Shown: positions 34,870-47,044, numbered from the stretch's first letter. The stretch is DNA of 64,000 nt from Lepraria neglecta (GCA_033220425.1 CM065653.1:3410001-3474000), one strand, 5' to 3'. Notes: generated by a model from the letters alone, not told the origin. Translations and numbers: made by a program.

Positions 34870-36207
34870 ATGGCCACGACAAGAAGCGGCATGTACTCGA
34901 AAAGTTACCAGAGCGACTACTCCGACTACTTCGTCAAGCCTCCATCGAACCGCAGAATGGCCGTCAGGATGAGTGCCAGATCTACTGAGCCTGTCGATTG
35001 GCATCATTTAGTAGAGCTTCTTTACGGCACAAGCTATGTATCCTACATAACTCCCAACAGATCCGTCAATGTCCGTCTCTCCCCAGCCGCTGTTGGAACA
35101 ATTGCTGGAACAGTCTCAGCGCCTCTTCTACCAAGGCGTCTCTGGTTATCTTTACGAAGAAATGTACCCCCGAGGACCTAGTTGGTGCGCAGAGAAGATC
35201 CTCTGTGAAGGCGCAGCCAAGCTCTTCTCTCCTCTTGCATGCACCGCTGCCAGAAGTCAGAGTTCTTCGATAGGCCTTTCCTATCTATCTCCAACCTCCA
35301 CTCTATGCAATCTGCGGTTTGAGAACGGTAAGTGGGTGCAAGGCCAGCTTGCTGTCAAGGTATCAAAGCTGCACCCTATAGTCAACTATTTGTTGTCACT
35401 TGGAACAATGGTGGTTCAATTCGGTGAGGCTCGAGATCCCCGAGTCTGCGATTTCATGCTGAAAATAAATAGTCTCTACTACCAGGGAGTGGACACCAAG
35501 GTCCATGAGCGTGTTTTTAAGGGAAATTGGTCCACTGGCTCCACCCTACCCGGCTTGCCTCTGCCAGGCACATCGTTGGCCTTTGTCAACCGCAGTACGG
35601 CAGAATACCAATTCATCCGCGGCTACTACCAAGAAGTATCGGGATCGCTCCAAGAATACTGCTGGGATGGAGGTTGGACCATCGGTATAGCAGACAGCTC
35701 ATTCTCCTTCCACCAAATACTAACGACTGTTGTTAGGAAGCTACAAGATCCCCATGGTTCCTTTCCGAACCCCAATCGCCGCTACTGACTCCCTTGTGAA
35801 TAGTTACCCAGAAATGCACGTCTTCTTCCTCAGCGGATACCAAATCAACGAGAGTATCTGCAAGGAGGATGGCTGGTCTCAGCCTGCCCAGATTTACCAT
35901 GACTCGGTTGCACATGTGGGGGAAACTCGCGGCTTGCAGCTTCGCACGTGATGCTGGAGACATTGATGTTGGGGTCTATTATACCGGCGACCTTAATGCT
36001 GTGAATGAGAGTGTTTTCAGACGTGGTCAGTGGGAGGAGGCGGGCGATCCGGTACCGCTTGGGACTACGCTCACTGTGAAAGTTGGGTGAGTTTTTGGAG
36101 TTCCCGAAGAGTGTGATAGGAATCTGAAATTTATTTTCAGCCCACCTAGCGACGCTGCTCGAGCACCGTCTGATGAACCTAGCGTACCTCCACCGGTTAA
36201 TTTTTAA
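34870..36207 (+). CDS. AAL-type fucose-specific lectin-like protein, one frame change unexplained
   Basis: The product resembles six-bladed beta-propeller fucose lectins of the Aleuria aurantia type: RLFYQGVSGYLYEEMY, LYYQGVDTKVHERVFKGNWS, IRGYYQEVSGSLQEYCWDGG, VFFLSGYQINESICKEDGWS and VGVYYTGDLNAVNESVF are successive blades with the Y-Y-Q-x-x-G and E-x-x-W patterns. Likely exons: 34870-35010 joined to about 35087 (5' part uncertain), on to 35684; 35737 to about 36086; and 36141-36207. Intron 35685-35736 has a perfect TACTAAC branch site; intron 36087-36140 has a GTGAGT donor. The tail PPSDAARAPSDEPSVPPPVN is proline-rich. Between the fourth and fifth recognisable blades (35.87-35.93 kb) the frame changes once with no normal intron. 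This may be a damaged gene, a sequence error or a missed tiny intron. Such lectins bind L-fucose on glycans in defence or host contact. A signal peptide is absent. Confidence 0.65.
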
Positions 36208-37231
36208 CGGATCAGCACCTTGACAAAAGGGCGGGCCCCTTCTCGGAAAGATTGAACGAAAAAAGTTTGATGTGATTGCGGAGATTTTGGTTTTAGGACA
36301 AATTTTTGCACTGCTGTATGCCTTGTGACTTTTAATACGAAGGTCAATTAGTACGAACGACGCTCATAGCATGAAATGAAAGCTTCTCATAGCCTCATGA
36401 TCATCGTTAGACTCTAGCGTTCAATCGGGGCAAGGGAACTGTGAGAGTTTGATAGCAGGCAATTACCGCAGCGTCGGCGAGGGACTGAATGAAAGGCCTG
36501 AACCATGTTGACTGGCCACCTCTTTCACGGGCGGTCGCTCTAAAGCCTCTTCAGGAGACCTTGCTCGAAATGACGTTTAAAGATGGCGGCCAGGAGTTAC
36601 TTCCCCTGTCGTAAAAGCGCGGTGCGCTAGCTCGACAAGGGAATCATATGTTGAAATCTATACTGTGTCACCGGAGTGTTCGCATAATTACGATGATTTT
36701 TGCTCTGAAGTTTCATTTGTTGCATCCTCCTCATGAATGTTGGATGTTCCGCGTCTTCTAGATAGTATGGCAGAGCTTTCGGACTCAGGGCCGGCTGTCT
36801 GGTATCTGAGACCGTCTTCAAAAATTTTATTCAAACCGCGGTTCAAACCGCATTACACTGCGGGTTTGTCCCATTATTGCGGCATGATTCCTGCAGAGTT
36901 TAAGAAAACGATAAATCGAGGCTGCATATTTCATGGCCACGCCCAGATTTCCTGAGACCTTCAAGCTTCGAGCCCTTGATTGAGTGTAAGGGAAAGAGGC
37001 AGACGGAAGCTGATAAGCAGACACGCATGCAAACATTGGAGATGTCACTCTCGCAGCAAGAGAAAGACTGCCTTCACATGATTCTCGCAGAAGGCCGCCT
37101 CAGCGGACATGATCTTATGGGAGACATTGCATGCGGAGATGTGTAATTAGCCAGACCAGTGAAGCTATCCCTCCCATACGCAGAGAACCAATGATCCTTC
37201 TAACCTGCTCTGAACGCCGTGTAATGCTATC
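36208..37231. other. intergenic
   Basis: About 1.0 kb between the lectin stop and the ATG3 stop (convergent). Only short frames; nothing recognised. Confidence 0.45.
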
Positions 37232-38458
37232 TTAAACCCCCATCGTAAAGTCATGTTCTATCCCAGGCGTTACCGAAGCCATAAACTATTACAAAGTATT
37301 AGCAACTCATTGTCTCAGAGGGGAAATGAATAACATACCTTCAGGAACACCACTAGGTATTGATCCACCCTGATCGCCACCTCATCCTCTTCCGATCCCC
37401 CGCCCTCATGCTGCAACATCTCCCACTCATCACCGCCTGCACCTCCTGCAGCAGCGACACCACCAGCGTGTCCTTTCCTCTCTGATATCTGCGCCTTGTC
37501 CATCTCGTCCACCAACCCCTCCATGCCAATTTCGACTCCTTTGCCTTTCTCACCCCTCCTCATCTTCTCAAGCCTAATCTTCAGTGCAGCATCTGCACGA
37601 TCCAGCAGCACTTTCATCACAGACGCATGTTTGCAGGGGTGTATGCTCGCCATCTTAACGCCGGTGTCGAAGAAAGGAAAGTCTTCTAGTGTGACAGTCT
37701 TATCTGCATAGTCACCCACTATATCTTCCATCATTAGGTGGGGGGGAGGGGCTCGGAGGGTGAAAGGTAGCCGGAGAGGTAGAGGCGGGGGGTTCGGTAG
37801 TAGGGTGTGTAGGTGATGTAGAGGGTGTATGTTCGTAATGGCCTGTGAATTAATGGTCAGCTGATGTTTTCCGAAATATGCCATATTTCCTCAGGCAAGC
37901 TTTCACGAAAGAGTGTAGCAAGGGAGATGCATACGCTGTAGTCCCACTCCCCTTGGGATCTCTGATAATAGCCTCCTCGTCATCGTCCTCGTCTTCCATA
38001 TCTGGTATCTCCTCTTCTTCTTCCCTCTCGCCCACGTTCCCACTCTCATCCACCGTCCTCACATCTCTCATCCTCGCTTCCTGACTGGCTGCCAATCCAC
38101 CAGTTCTTAACCATCCATCGTCCTCTCCGCCGGCTTCCCCGCCTCCGCCAGAAGCAAACCCATCCTGCACCATAGCTTCGTCCTGTCCGGCATCTCCCGC
38201 AAAATTCTCATCCAGCCGTCTGTGGCATGGCACGCCACGCGTTATGAGGAACTGCTTCCCAGCTGGAAGATGAGGAGCACGTTTTGAGGGATGAGAGGCA
38301 TCGGACCAGGACCAGGTGGGGAACTTGTACACTAAATAGTCCCCGGCGAGGACAAACTCTTCCGGCGTCACTTGTCCAGTAGAGCGGAAGGTTGAGGTGT
38401 GTGAGATGGGCGCCCAGCGGTCACGGAGAGTGTCGAGGGTGCTGTGTATTATGTTCAT
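37232..38458 (-). CDS. ATG3: Atg3, E2-like enzyme of Atg8 lipidation
   Basis: Exons 38458-37935, 37842-37339 and 37285-37232, introns of 92 and 53 bases. Exon 1 has the Atg3 N-terminus ([40 protein letters not shown]) and a long acidic insert. Exon 2 begins [20 protein letters not shown] then SGYLSPSEP, then carries [20 protein letters not shown] and the catalytic Cys in [11 protein letters not shown] (codon 37635-37633). Exon 3 completes the tail as [17 protein letters not shown]. Atg3 passes Atg8 from Atg7 to phosphatidylethanolamine. Oddity: the frame of SGYLSPSEP and the frame of HLMMED differ by one base; the switch falls in a run of seven C on the coding strand (seven G at 37740-37746). 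Eight would keep the frame. Either the assembly lacks one base or this copy is damaged. Confidence 0.88.
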
Positions 38459-38847
38459 GGCGATTTAGAACTATTGCTCAACCCCAGGAAATCTCCTTCG
38501 TGCTTGAGAGTTGATTAGTGGTACAGATGCTGCAAGGTAAAGGTCGGAAGGGAGGTACGTATAGGTGGGGTCGGCGGCGATAACCTAGCGCCAACAGTGT
38601 TGCCTTGAGGTCGTGATTACCAAGCTCAGCTGACTATCGAACATGACAACGCTTCTTCCTCTTGCCTTTCGAACGATGGAGCAGAAGAAGCTCAGAGGTG
38701 TAACAGTGGCAACGTCGTTCAGAAGAGTTTGATGCTGTGAGTGTTACACTAAACCAGCTTGTACATAGCTTAAGTATACTACGCTTTGTTGGTTTCAACC
38801 GGTCACTTCTTTTATACTGATTTTATCTATTCCGTACTCTGGACAAC
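38459..38847. promoter_or_regulatory. divergent promoter region of ATG3 and alpha/beta hydrolase gene
   Basis: 389 bases between the two start codons. It has no coding frame of note and must hold both promoters; I cannot name elements in it. Confidence 0.4.
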
Positions 38848-39876
38848 ATGGCAGACCTCTCGCTTCCAATCCAGTCGAACACGACAGAGCCGCAGCCTGC
38901 CGTCGCCATCCCAAAGGAAATCACCAGTCAAAACACCACCCTCGCTCACAAGCCATCCGCCTCAATCAACTACTCTTTTGCCCGGGGTGGTGGCAAAGAT
39001 CCTATCTTGGTCGTCTTTCTCAATGGCCTAATGACAGACAAAGTAACCTGGATCCCGGTCATAGCCGGTATAATCCGCCGCCGCATTGGTACTGCTGCTG
39101 GATTTCCATCAATGCTGGCATACGACCGTTATGGGCAAGGTATGTCTGACGATCGAGATCCGGGAGATCATGGAAAGGACAAGGGTCATGGACATGACTG
39201 TCAGGATGCTGCGGAGGACTTGCACTACCTCATCGAGCATGTCGCTGAGAAGGAGATGGGCATGAAGTCTGAGCAGGTGAAGATTCTACTTGTGGCGAAC
39301 TCGATAGGGTGCGCGATTGCGAGACTTTATTCTCAGTTGCATCATGTGGCCGGGTTTCCTATAGCTGGGTTTCTGTTGCTTGATTCGATCATGGCGAACT
39401 CCAACTTCGATTTCTGGCCGGATCCGGACGCCCCTGGCTTCAGTAGAGATGAGCTGCCCGATGACGTGTCTGTCGAGGTACTCCGTGAGCAAAGAGCGAA
39501 GTTCGCGGTCATTTTCCACCCGAATACTATCAACAAAGAAGGTCTGAGCAGAAGAAATCTAGCCCAGCTGCTTCCACACAGCAGCAGTCCTATGCTAGGA
39601 AAGGAAGGCGACAGACCGTGGCTGACTGTCGTTGGGCATGATTTCGAAGCTTTTGCGCAGGAAAGTCTGCGAACAATGGGAACTCCGATTAGCTTGTCAA
39701 TGAAGTACTCGAATCCTATCTGGCATGAGTATAACAAGGGCCTCGCGCAGCTCACCGTCAAAACCAAGAGCAAAGGCCCTTTTCAAGCCAAGGGATGCGG
39801 CCATTTCATTCAGCGTGATGGACCGGCTATTGTTATCGATGAGACTTTGGAGCTGGTGGATAAGGTCACGTTGTAG
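38848..39876 (+). CDS. alpha/beta hydrolase fold protein
   Basis: Single exon, 342 residues, start context GACAACATGGCA. The fold's marks are in order: the strand and oxyanion loop LVVFLNGLMTDKVTW, the turn YDRYGQGMSDDRDPGDHG, the nucleophile elbow LLVANSIGCAIARLYSQL with Ser152, the acid region after GFLLLDSIM, and a late His (His319) in KGCGHFIQRDGP. The nucleophile elbow is A-N-S-I-G rather than the usual G-x-S-x-G. This is seen in some fungal alpha/beta hydrolases, and activity is still plausible. No signal peptide, so likely cytosolic. The substrate is unknown. Head to head with ATG3. Confidence 0.82.
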   Translation: MADLSLPIQSNTTEPQPAVAIPKEITSQNTTLAHKPSASINYSFARGGGKDPILVVFLNGLMTDKVTWIPVIAGIIRRRIGTAAGFPSMLAYDRYGQGMSDDRDPGDHGKDKGHGHDCQDAAEDLHYLIEHVAEKEMGMKSEQVKILLVANSIGCAIARLYSQLHHVAGFPIAGFLLLDSIMANSNFDFWPDPDAPGFSRDELPDDVSVEVLREQRAKFAVIFHPNTINKEGLSRRNLAQLLPHSSSPMLGKEGDRPWLTVVGHDFEAFAQESLRTMGTPISLSMKYSNPIWHEYNKGLAQLTVKTKSKGPFQAKGCGHFIQRDGPAIVIDETLELVDKVTL

Positions 39877-40508
39877 TATGTTTAAGTAAACGTTGGTAAA
39901 CACTGGGTAAATTTTAAAAAAATACTTATTATAATTATAAGTGTATTTGAAGCGAAACTTACTAGAGCTTTATGTGATATAATGTAAATTTATATCATAT
40001 ATATGGTGAGAACGCTCAACGACTTCCGCAGGCCAGTGAAGGGCGTGCAATGTCAGCTTTGTGAAAATTGGAGAATGCGAGAAGCAAGGAAGCAGCGAGC
40101 TTGTCCTTCGCTGACTTTCAGAAATCGAGCGCAGGCAAAAACGAGATATCTCACGCCAAATTCAAAAGCCAGCAAGTCACATGGTGTGATAGTACGGCTC
40201 AGGAAACCGGATATATGGCCACACCACGCTATGCTGCCAAATATCGCTTTCAATGCCCACGGATATATTCTTACATGGTGATGCACGTCAAAAATTCCTC
40301 TACCAATGCCGCCTAAGGTCTAAATGTACTCCTTTATCCCGATGGAGCCTTGTCCGCCCTTTAAGCTCTAAATCCGTCGTCCCGTTTTTCTGGATCCTCC
40401 TCATCATGGTCTACCTCAGCAACATGATTGCTACAGAAGCAGGCGGATCCATGCCGTCTTTCTCATGCACTCCTTCTACCTCAACGCCGACACCGCCGTC
40501 GAGCCCAG
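39877..40508. other. intergenic with AT-rich imperfect inverted repeat
   Basis: About 630 bases between converging genes. At 39918-39950 there is an AT-rich imperfect palindrome (AAATACTTAT ... ATAAGTGTATTT), which may serve as transcript end signal for the hydrolase. The remainder shows no gene. Confidence 0.4.
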
Positions 40509-41788
40509 TCAGGAGCGCCGATAAACTCCCAATCCCCAAGCCGCCCTCAGGACAGCTAAACCCCATGCCATACCCAAGCTATCCCATAGCACGTTCAGCT
40601 TACTCCCCTTGACCTCTTGCCACCCGATCGGGACTTCCGTGACAGGTATACCTGCTGATTCGGCAAGCATGAGCATCTCGACATCAAATATCCAGCCCTC
40701 GGAGTGCATGTATGGTATTATATAGGGCAGTGAAGGTCGGGAGAAGAGCTTGAAGCCGCATTGGGTGTCTCCGACTGCGGCTGTTGCGGGAGGTGTGAGG
40801 AGGCGGAGGAGAAGATGGAAGGAATGCATGAGGAGGTTCCGTAGGAATGAGCGCTGATAGATGTTAGCCAAGGTTTAGCTCGGATTGATAAGAACATTTG
40901 CCTTGACCACGGCCTCACTGCCCACGAGATGGGCTCTTGAGCCAACGGCCACCGCTCTCCCTTGTGCGTCCTCAATCTTCTTAGACGCGTCAACCAGTTT
41001 GCCCAGGTCCTCAAACCTGCTTGCACCGTCGGCATCAGCAAAGATAGCGTATTGCCCCCTGACATGCCTCATGCCATGTGTAACTGCTCCTCCTTTGCCT
41101 CTGTTCTCGCGTAGATGTACGACTCTTATGCATGATGCGGCTTTGCCGCCCATGTCTCTCGCGAACTGCAATGCCGTATCGATCGTCTTATCCGTAGACC
41201 CATCCGAGACAACTAAGATCTCCCAAGCATCTAACCTCTGGCCTCTAGGGGAAGCATGTCCGTTGGACGCAGTTTGCTTTGCATCTTTCCGTTTTGCACG
41301 ATTGCCATTGGCTTGAGCTTTTGGTGCTGATTCGCCGTACTCCCGCTGCAGATATTCCGTGGCCTCTGTCAACATGATTCCTAGCCTTTCCTCTTCGTTG
41401 AAGGCTGGGACCACGAGACTCATGAATACTTCGGGCTCTTCGATCTCGAAGCCATCGCCTGAGAAGTCGCCTTTGCGCTGCGCTGCCTGCTTCTGTGCAT
41501 CATATTTATCCTGCCAACATGGTAGCTGCTTCTCGTTACTAGCCTGCCCATTGGACTCTATAATGCGATATCTTTTCTCGGATCGTAAAGGAGCACGTGG
41601 TATGGGCGCAACGATGAAGAGGCCGAGATAGAACTATGTCCGTCAGCAATTATGACTGGAACCAGGAGCTCAGACACAGATCAATATACCAGTAGAGCAG
41701 TACCAACGAGCGTAGAGAGTGCCAAAGCTGCGATCAATGGCAATGGTGCTCGCTGGCTAGCTGTAAGGACAGACTTTAGATACTCCAT
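40509..41788 (-). CDS. ALG5: dolichyl-phosphate beta-glucosyltransferase
   Basis: Three exons: 41788-41690, 41633-40902 and 40853-40509; 391 residues. An N-terminal membrane anchor (PLPLIAALALSTLVGTALLF, then YLGLFIVA) is followed by a GT2-type glycosyltransferase domain: EVFMSLVVPAFNEEERLG, WEILVVSDGSTDKT, VVHLRENRGKGGAVTHGM, ADADGASRFEDLGKLVD, VGSRAHLVGSEAVVK and AVGDTQCGFKLFSRP. Alg5 moves glucose from UDP-glucose to dolichyl phosphate on the ER membrane; the product feeds the last steps of N-glycan precursor assembly. The second intron is best read as GC-AG (AAG|GCAAAT ... CTATCAG|CGC), giving VVKRSFLRN as in relatives. A GT donor six bases on (GTTCTT) would add two residues and also keep frame. 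Confidence 0.92.
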
Positions 41789-41912
41789 TGGTGCCCAGGG
41801 CCGACCAAGCCGCTGTAGGATGAATCGGAGACCGAAGAGGGGGGCGAAGAATCATTGACAGTTTCTCGTCTATAGATTCGGCAGCGGCTCCGATGTTTGG
41901 CATGCGGCGAGC

Positions 41913-42352
41913 ATCTTTCTTCTAATAACAGATTATGAGGAAATTCGGAGCAATTCCGCACTTGCAGCCAATTAGAACACCCCTTTAGAGCTGCATTTCC
42001 TCTCTCAGCTAGCGCCTTCAACCACCAAAAGTTGAGCAACTTCTTCGCAGTACTTCCCCGCGCCACATACGTCATATTATATCGAGATAATTTCGTAAGT
42101 TTTGGAACCAAGCATGCGCTTTCCAACACCGTTCGAATTTTGAAATTTAGCTGAGATTTGGCTAAGGAAAGCTCAAAAAACATGTTTTTGCCTGCAAAGA
42201 TTTAACCCTTAATAACCTTTAATATATTAGCGTTAGGGCTTAACTTTATGTACATAAAATATACTATAAATAGAGGGCTTTCTAATTCCGCTTAAATTCT
42301 TAAAATCGAGTATAAAATAAGCGAGATATAGCCGGGTATACGGTAATCTTCT
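41913..42352. repeat. R repeat, copy 1 (cut by an LTR)
   Basis: Begins with ATCTTTCTTCTAATAACAG and runs to GGTAATCTTCT, where an LTR starts. Copy 2 at 49.19-49.92 kb shares most of this sequence. The first 280 bases keep normal base composition, the tail is AT-rich. On the minus strand both copies encode related peptide (MTYVARGS, AKKL, FNFWWLKALAERGN). No terminal inverted repeats or known transposase. The family is unknown to me. Confidence 0.65.
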
Positions 42353-43342
42353 TGTTACGAACCGTGTTGCGTACTAACGGTTGTATTATGGATTGATTCT
42401 CAATAGGGATGGAGGTATAGCTAATAAGAGTATGAAGCAGGCTTCAAGTGATGCTAAGCGGGTCTGGTATATAATTAGATGATGTATATATTTAGTGCCT
42501 AGCCTAAGAGATCTATTGTATATAGTAAAGTACTAGATGTAAATAGAAGTTGAGCACGATACTCCAAGTGGTAAGTAGTGCTCCGTATATATAGACATAC
42601 GAAATCTATGCCAAGCGTTCCTGATCGTATTGATCGCTCTGATCGTACTGCGCTCGTTACGCTTATTATACTTATCGCTTAACACGCTAAGCCTTCAGGG
42701 TCTATTCGAGTCGAATACTAATTCGTTGACTCGAACCATAACCGGCGCTACGCTCCTTAAGCGTATCCCTGATCATGTTTCCTGATCGTAATATTAGCTC
42801 CCCTCTCCTAGATTTCTTGTCCCGAGAAACCATCTATCCTCTATACTACCCCGACGTACTAAACGTTTAGATAAACCGACCGTCCGCCGAACGGTGCTGG
42901 CCAGTAAGCTAACCGAAGTTATAATACGGCCGTGTTCCCGATATGTTACCAGCGGCAAATAGTACTTAATAGATATAGGATCCGATAGGTATTCTAACTA
43001 TATAGGCAGCGGCAGAAAATATAACCTTATAGTATCGCCCCTTAAGATACGTCGTATTAAGATAGAATGAAAGGAAGTATAGTTATAGTTCAAAACTACG
43101 CGCGAAGAGTTAGCTTATTCTATAGAAGAGTCTATACGTCTTTAGACTACGCTAATATACCTTTAGATATAGTATAAACATCTTGAAAATAAGAAGCGGA
43201 AGATTATAGACTAAGAGATATAGAATATTAAGGAGTTAGAAGAACGTCTCTTTCGAATAGTTTGGCTTCCTAGATAGGACCGATTGGTCCTCCTTCTATA
43301 ACGTTCCCGGAACTCTCGCAGAAGTCTCTAGTAGTTCGTAAA
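42353..43342 (-). mobile_element. fossil Ty3/gypsy fragment: LTR plus 3' internal end
   Basis: LTR at 42353-42792 (begins TGTTACGAACC, end form GTAATA) followed by 550 bases matching the 3' internal end of the complete element at 56.3-63.0 kb, including the purine-rich tract next to the LTR. It is in the same orientation as that element (coding on the minus strand). The fragment is cut at 43343 by another LTR. Broken and heavily mutated. Confidence 0.75.
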
Positions 43343-46300
43343 TGTTACGATCAGGAAACATGATCAGGGATACGCTCAAGGAGCGTAGCGCCCGTTATGG
43401 TTCGAGTCGACGAATTAGTATCCGACTCGGATAGACCCTGAAGGCTTGGCAAGCTAAGCGATGAGCGCAGTAAGCGCAATGAGCGCAGTGCGATCAGTGC
43501 GATCAGTACGATCAAGAATGCTTGGCATAGATTTCGTATATCTATATATACGGAGTACTACTTACTACTTAGAGTATCGTACTTAACTTCCTATTTATTA
43601 TTTACTATATACGATAGATCTCTTAGGCTAGGCACTAAATATATATTATCTAATTATATATCAGACCCGCTTAGTATTACTTGAAGCCTACTTTATACTC
43701 TTATCTAGTTATACCCCCATCCTAGTAAGAATTAATCTATAATACGACTATAGTACGTAATATAGTTTGTAACACTTTGAGTACCTTTAAAGATAAGTGC
43801 TATACTAAGAGACTCTAGAGCTAATACCCCAAGCTCCTTAGGAGGGAGCGGATAATAATAATAGAGACGCCTAACTATTAACGAAGGAACTAGTAGATAT
43901 ATTAAGATAGCCTAGCCTAACTTATACTATAGAGAAAGAGATAAGCTCAAGGGATAGCTATCTTAGATTAGTCTATACCTGGCTTTCTAGAGAGACTATA
44001 TACCTACTTAGCGATATCTAACCTTCGCTATTACTTACTTATATAGAAGAGTCTAGAAGTAGATCGACCTATTCCTAAAGAAGTATATAGAAGAACTAGA
44101 AGACGATAATAATATAGAAATCAAGTAGTAGATAGAAAGTATAGCTATATTTAGACTCGAAATCTATTATATATTCGGACTATCTAACGAAGTTAATATA
44201 GTAATACGAACTATCTAGTACTTAACTTAGAAGAAGTCTATATCGGAGTATTTGACTTAGTTTTAGTAGTATATAGCAAAGACTAACTAGAACGATAACG
44301 TATTAATAACTATATACCGAAGAGATCTAAAGGATAATATTAAGGACGAACTTATAAGGTCGGGGATTATTCTTAATACCCTCGATAATTCAATTAAAGA
44401 AGTAATTAAAATTAATAATAAGCTATTCGAAAGGACTATAGAGAAAAGGTACGACGGAGGAGTTAGCGGGATAGGATACTTAAGCTTTTTTACTAAATCG
44501 AAGAGCTACCGTCTAGGTTATAAAGAATATAACCCTTATAGACTAGTACTAATAGAACTGGATTTTACGGAGAAGAAAGGTAAATAGGCCTTTAGGGGGC
44601 TAGCTAGAGGTAAGAAGCAGTAAGGGGGTAGAAAGAAAATACTCACGTGTTATAGCTATAGTAAACCGGGCTACTTCGCTAGGGACTATAAGTTTAAAAA
44701 TATAGTATATTAATAGTAGCTGAACGTACTAGAAAAGGTACGAGACTAAGATAGTAATTCTAGTAGAATCTTACTAATATAGAACGAAGTCTACGGTTAG
44801 TAACTAGATAGAGAATCTAATTTAGGAGACGAGGAGTTCTCTAACGATAGCTTTACGAATAAAGCCAATACTTAGATAGGAAAGCTACACGTTGGGGATA
44901 GTAGTAATACTTAGGGAAAGTAACCTAAGTAGGATTAGGATAAGGAAGAATCGAAATAGGAGGTTATAATCAAAAGGAAAGAACTACCGATAATACCTAA
45001 ATCTAGATCTACTATATCTAAGGAGAGAAAGGAATACTTAGAGGAAGAAAGACTAAAAGAATTCTAGAACGATTTTAGTATCTTAGACTTTAGGTATAAC
45101 TACTATCACCCTAAATATAAGGAAGTCTACTAGAGATAGTATATAGAGAATAGTTACGACTATTATAGAATTGACCGCAGAAAGGAACTAGGAGTTCTAA
45201 CAAAATCATTCTATAGTAATTATTAGTACTATAAGTACGAGGACGATAGATACCCTTAGTACTTAGTAAGGAAATAATAACTAAGCTACTTTCTATATAA
45301 GAAAGACGAGAAAGAGATATACTACCGAAACTAAATAAAACGTTAGAGTCCGGAAGCAAACTAATACTACCTATAGTAATAGTACGTATATTTGCACGAC
45401 GACTATAAGAAATACAAGTTCGAGAAAAAGCTTGTAGGATTCCTTCCTATATAGGGAAAAGAGTAATCCCTTATAGTAGGGGTAGCCATAAGGAGATTAA
45501 TACGTTAACCCCTAAATAATATCTATATTCCGCGCAATATAATATATATATAAAGATACCGGTAATTATTAATAGATAGCGAACCGTTACGATAATAGAT
45601 TCTAGAGCTACTAGAAACTTTATCTCACGAGACTTAGTACGAATAACTAGAATACTAACTTAAAAGAAGTCGTAGTAGTATAATCTTTAGATAGCTAACG
45701 AGTTAATACTATTAATAGAGAAGGTAGACGAAGAGATACTTTCGTTACCTATTATAATTCAACGCTACTATAAGGAGATTACCTTTAACGTTATTAGGAT
45801 AGCTACCTATTATATAATTTTAGGAATACTTTAGTTAAAGAAGTATAACCTAATAATTAATTAGGCTCGAGGAGTACTTAAGATAGATTAATCCGGCAAT
45901 ATTACTAGGATTATACCTACGTATTAGTAGCGTTTAATAGTAGATAAGAAGTTGAATCGAAGACCGGTCGAGGTATATATTACCTTAGCTTTATATAAGG
46001 ACGGTACTAAAAGGTAGTCTAACTCTATATTTACTAGTAAAGATTAGCGGGATAATAAAGTAAGAGATAAGAGAGGAACTAATATACTCTCTATCCTTTA
46101 GGAATATAGTAAATAGATATAATTATTCAAGGAAGAGACGAATATAGAAGTATTATCTAGGTACTAGCTATAGGATTATAAGATCGAACTTGAACCTAGT
46201 AAATAGCCGATATTTAGACCTATTTATATATTATTAGAAAAGGAACTTAAGGTACTTCGCGGGTATATTAATAAGAACCTTAAAAAGGGATTTATTTAGG

Positions 46301-47044
46301 AATCTAAATTACTAGTAAATTACCTAATCCTCTTTATACTAAAGAAGGACGGAAGCCTAAGACTATATATTAACTATTAAAAGTTAAATAATATTATAAT
46401 CAAGAATAGATACCCTTTACCTAATATCGGCGAGCTATAGGATTAGCTCGGGAAAGCAAAGATATTTACTAAACTAGATCTTAGAGGTATATATAATCTA
46501 ATTTAGATAGAAGAAGGCGAAGAATAGAAGACTACCTTCTAAACAAGATATAGCTACTATAAGTATCTAGTAATACCGTTTAGACTTACTAACGTACTAG
46601 TAACCTACTAAGTACTTATTAATAATATTATATAAGTATATTTAGATTAAATAGCGATAGTATACCTTGATAATATACTAATTTATTCTAAGAATAAGAA
46701 AGAATATATAGAGTATATATAGGACGTCCTTAGATACCTATTATAAACGAAACTTCTTAAACTAGAAAAGTACGAATTTTATTAATAGTCGGTAGAATTT
46801 CTAGAATTTATAGTTAGTATAGAATATATTAGTATAAACCTAGATAAAATCAAAGTAATAGTAGAATAGCCTATACTATAGGACGTTAAAGTAGTATAAA
46901 GCTTCTTAGGATTCGCTAACTTTAATAGGAAGTTTATCGAAGGCTACTCTAAGAAAGTACTACCTCTAACGAATATTATAAAGAAAGATATTAGATTTAT
47001 ATAGGGAAAAGACTATTAGAACTAGTATATTCTAATAGGACTAT
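43343..47044 (+). mobile_element. fossil Ty3/gypsy element, truncated, coding strand +
   Basis: Starts with a 432-base LTR (43343-43774), the reverse complement of the LTR at 42353. It then shows remains of gag (about 43.9-44.7 kb), protease (about 45.56-45.9 kb) and reverse transcriptase (about 46.2-47.03 kb). It ends where the next LTR fragment begins, so RNase H, integrase and the second LTR are missing. It belongs to the same family as the complete element at 56.3 kb. Broken throughout, with the TA-rich look of RIP. Confidence 0.75.

Noticed and set aside
42680-42740. GGTTCGAGTC-like box in the LTRs, resembling a tRNA B box
   Set aside because: The motif is in every LTR copy (for example GGTTCGAGTCGACGA on the minus strand) but no A box or cloverleaf could be drawn around it, so it is not a tRNA or SINE.
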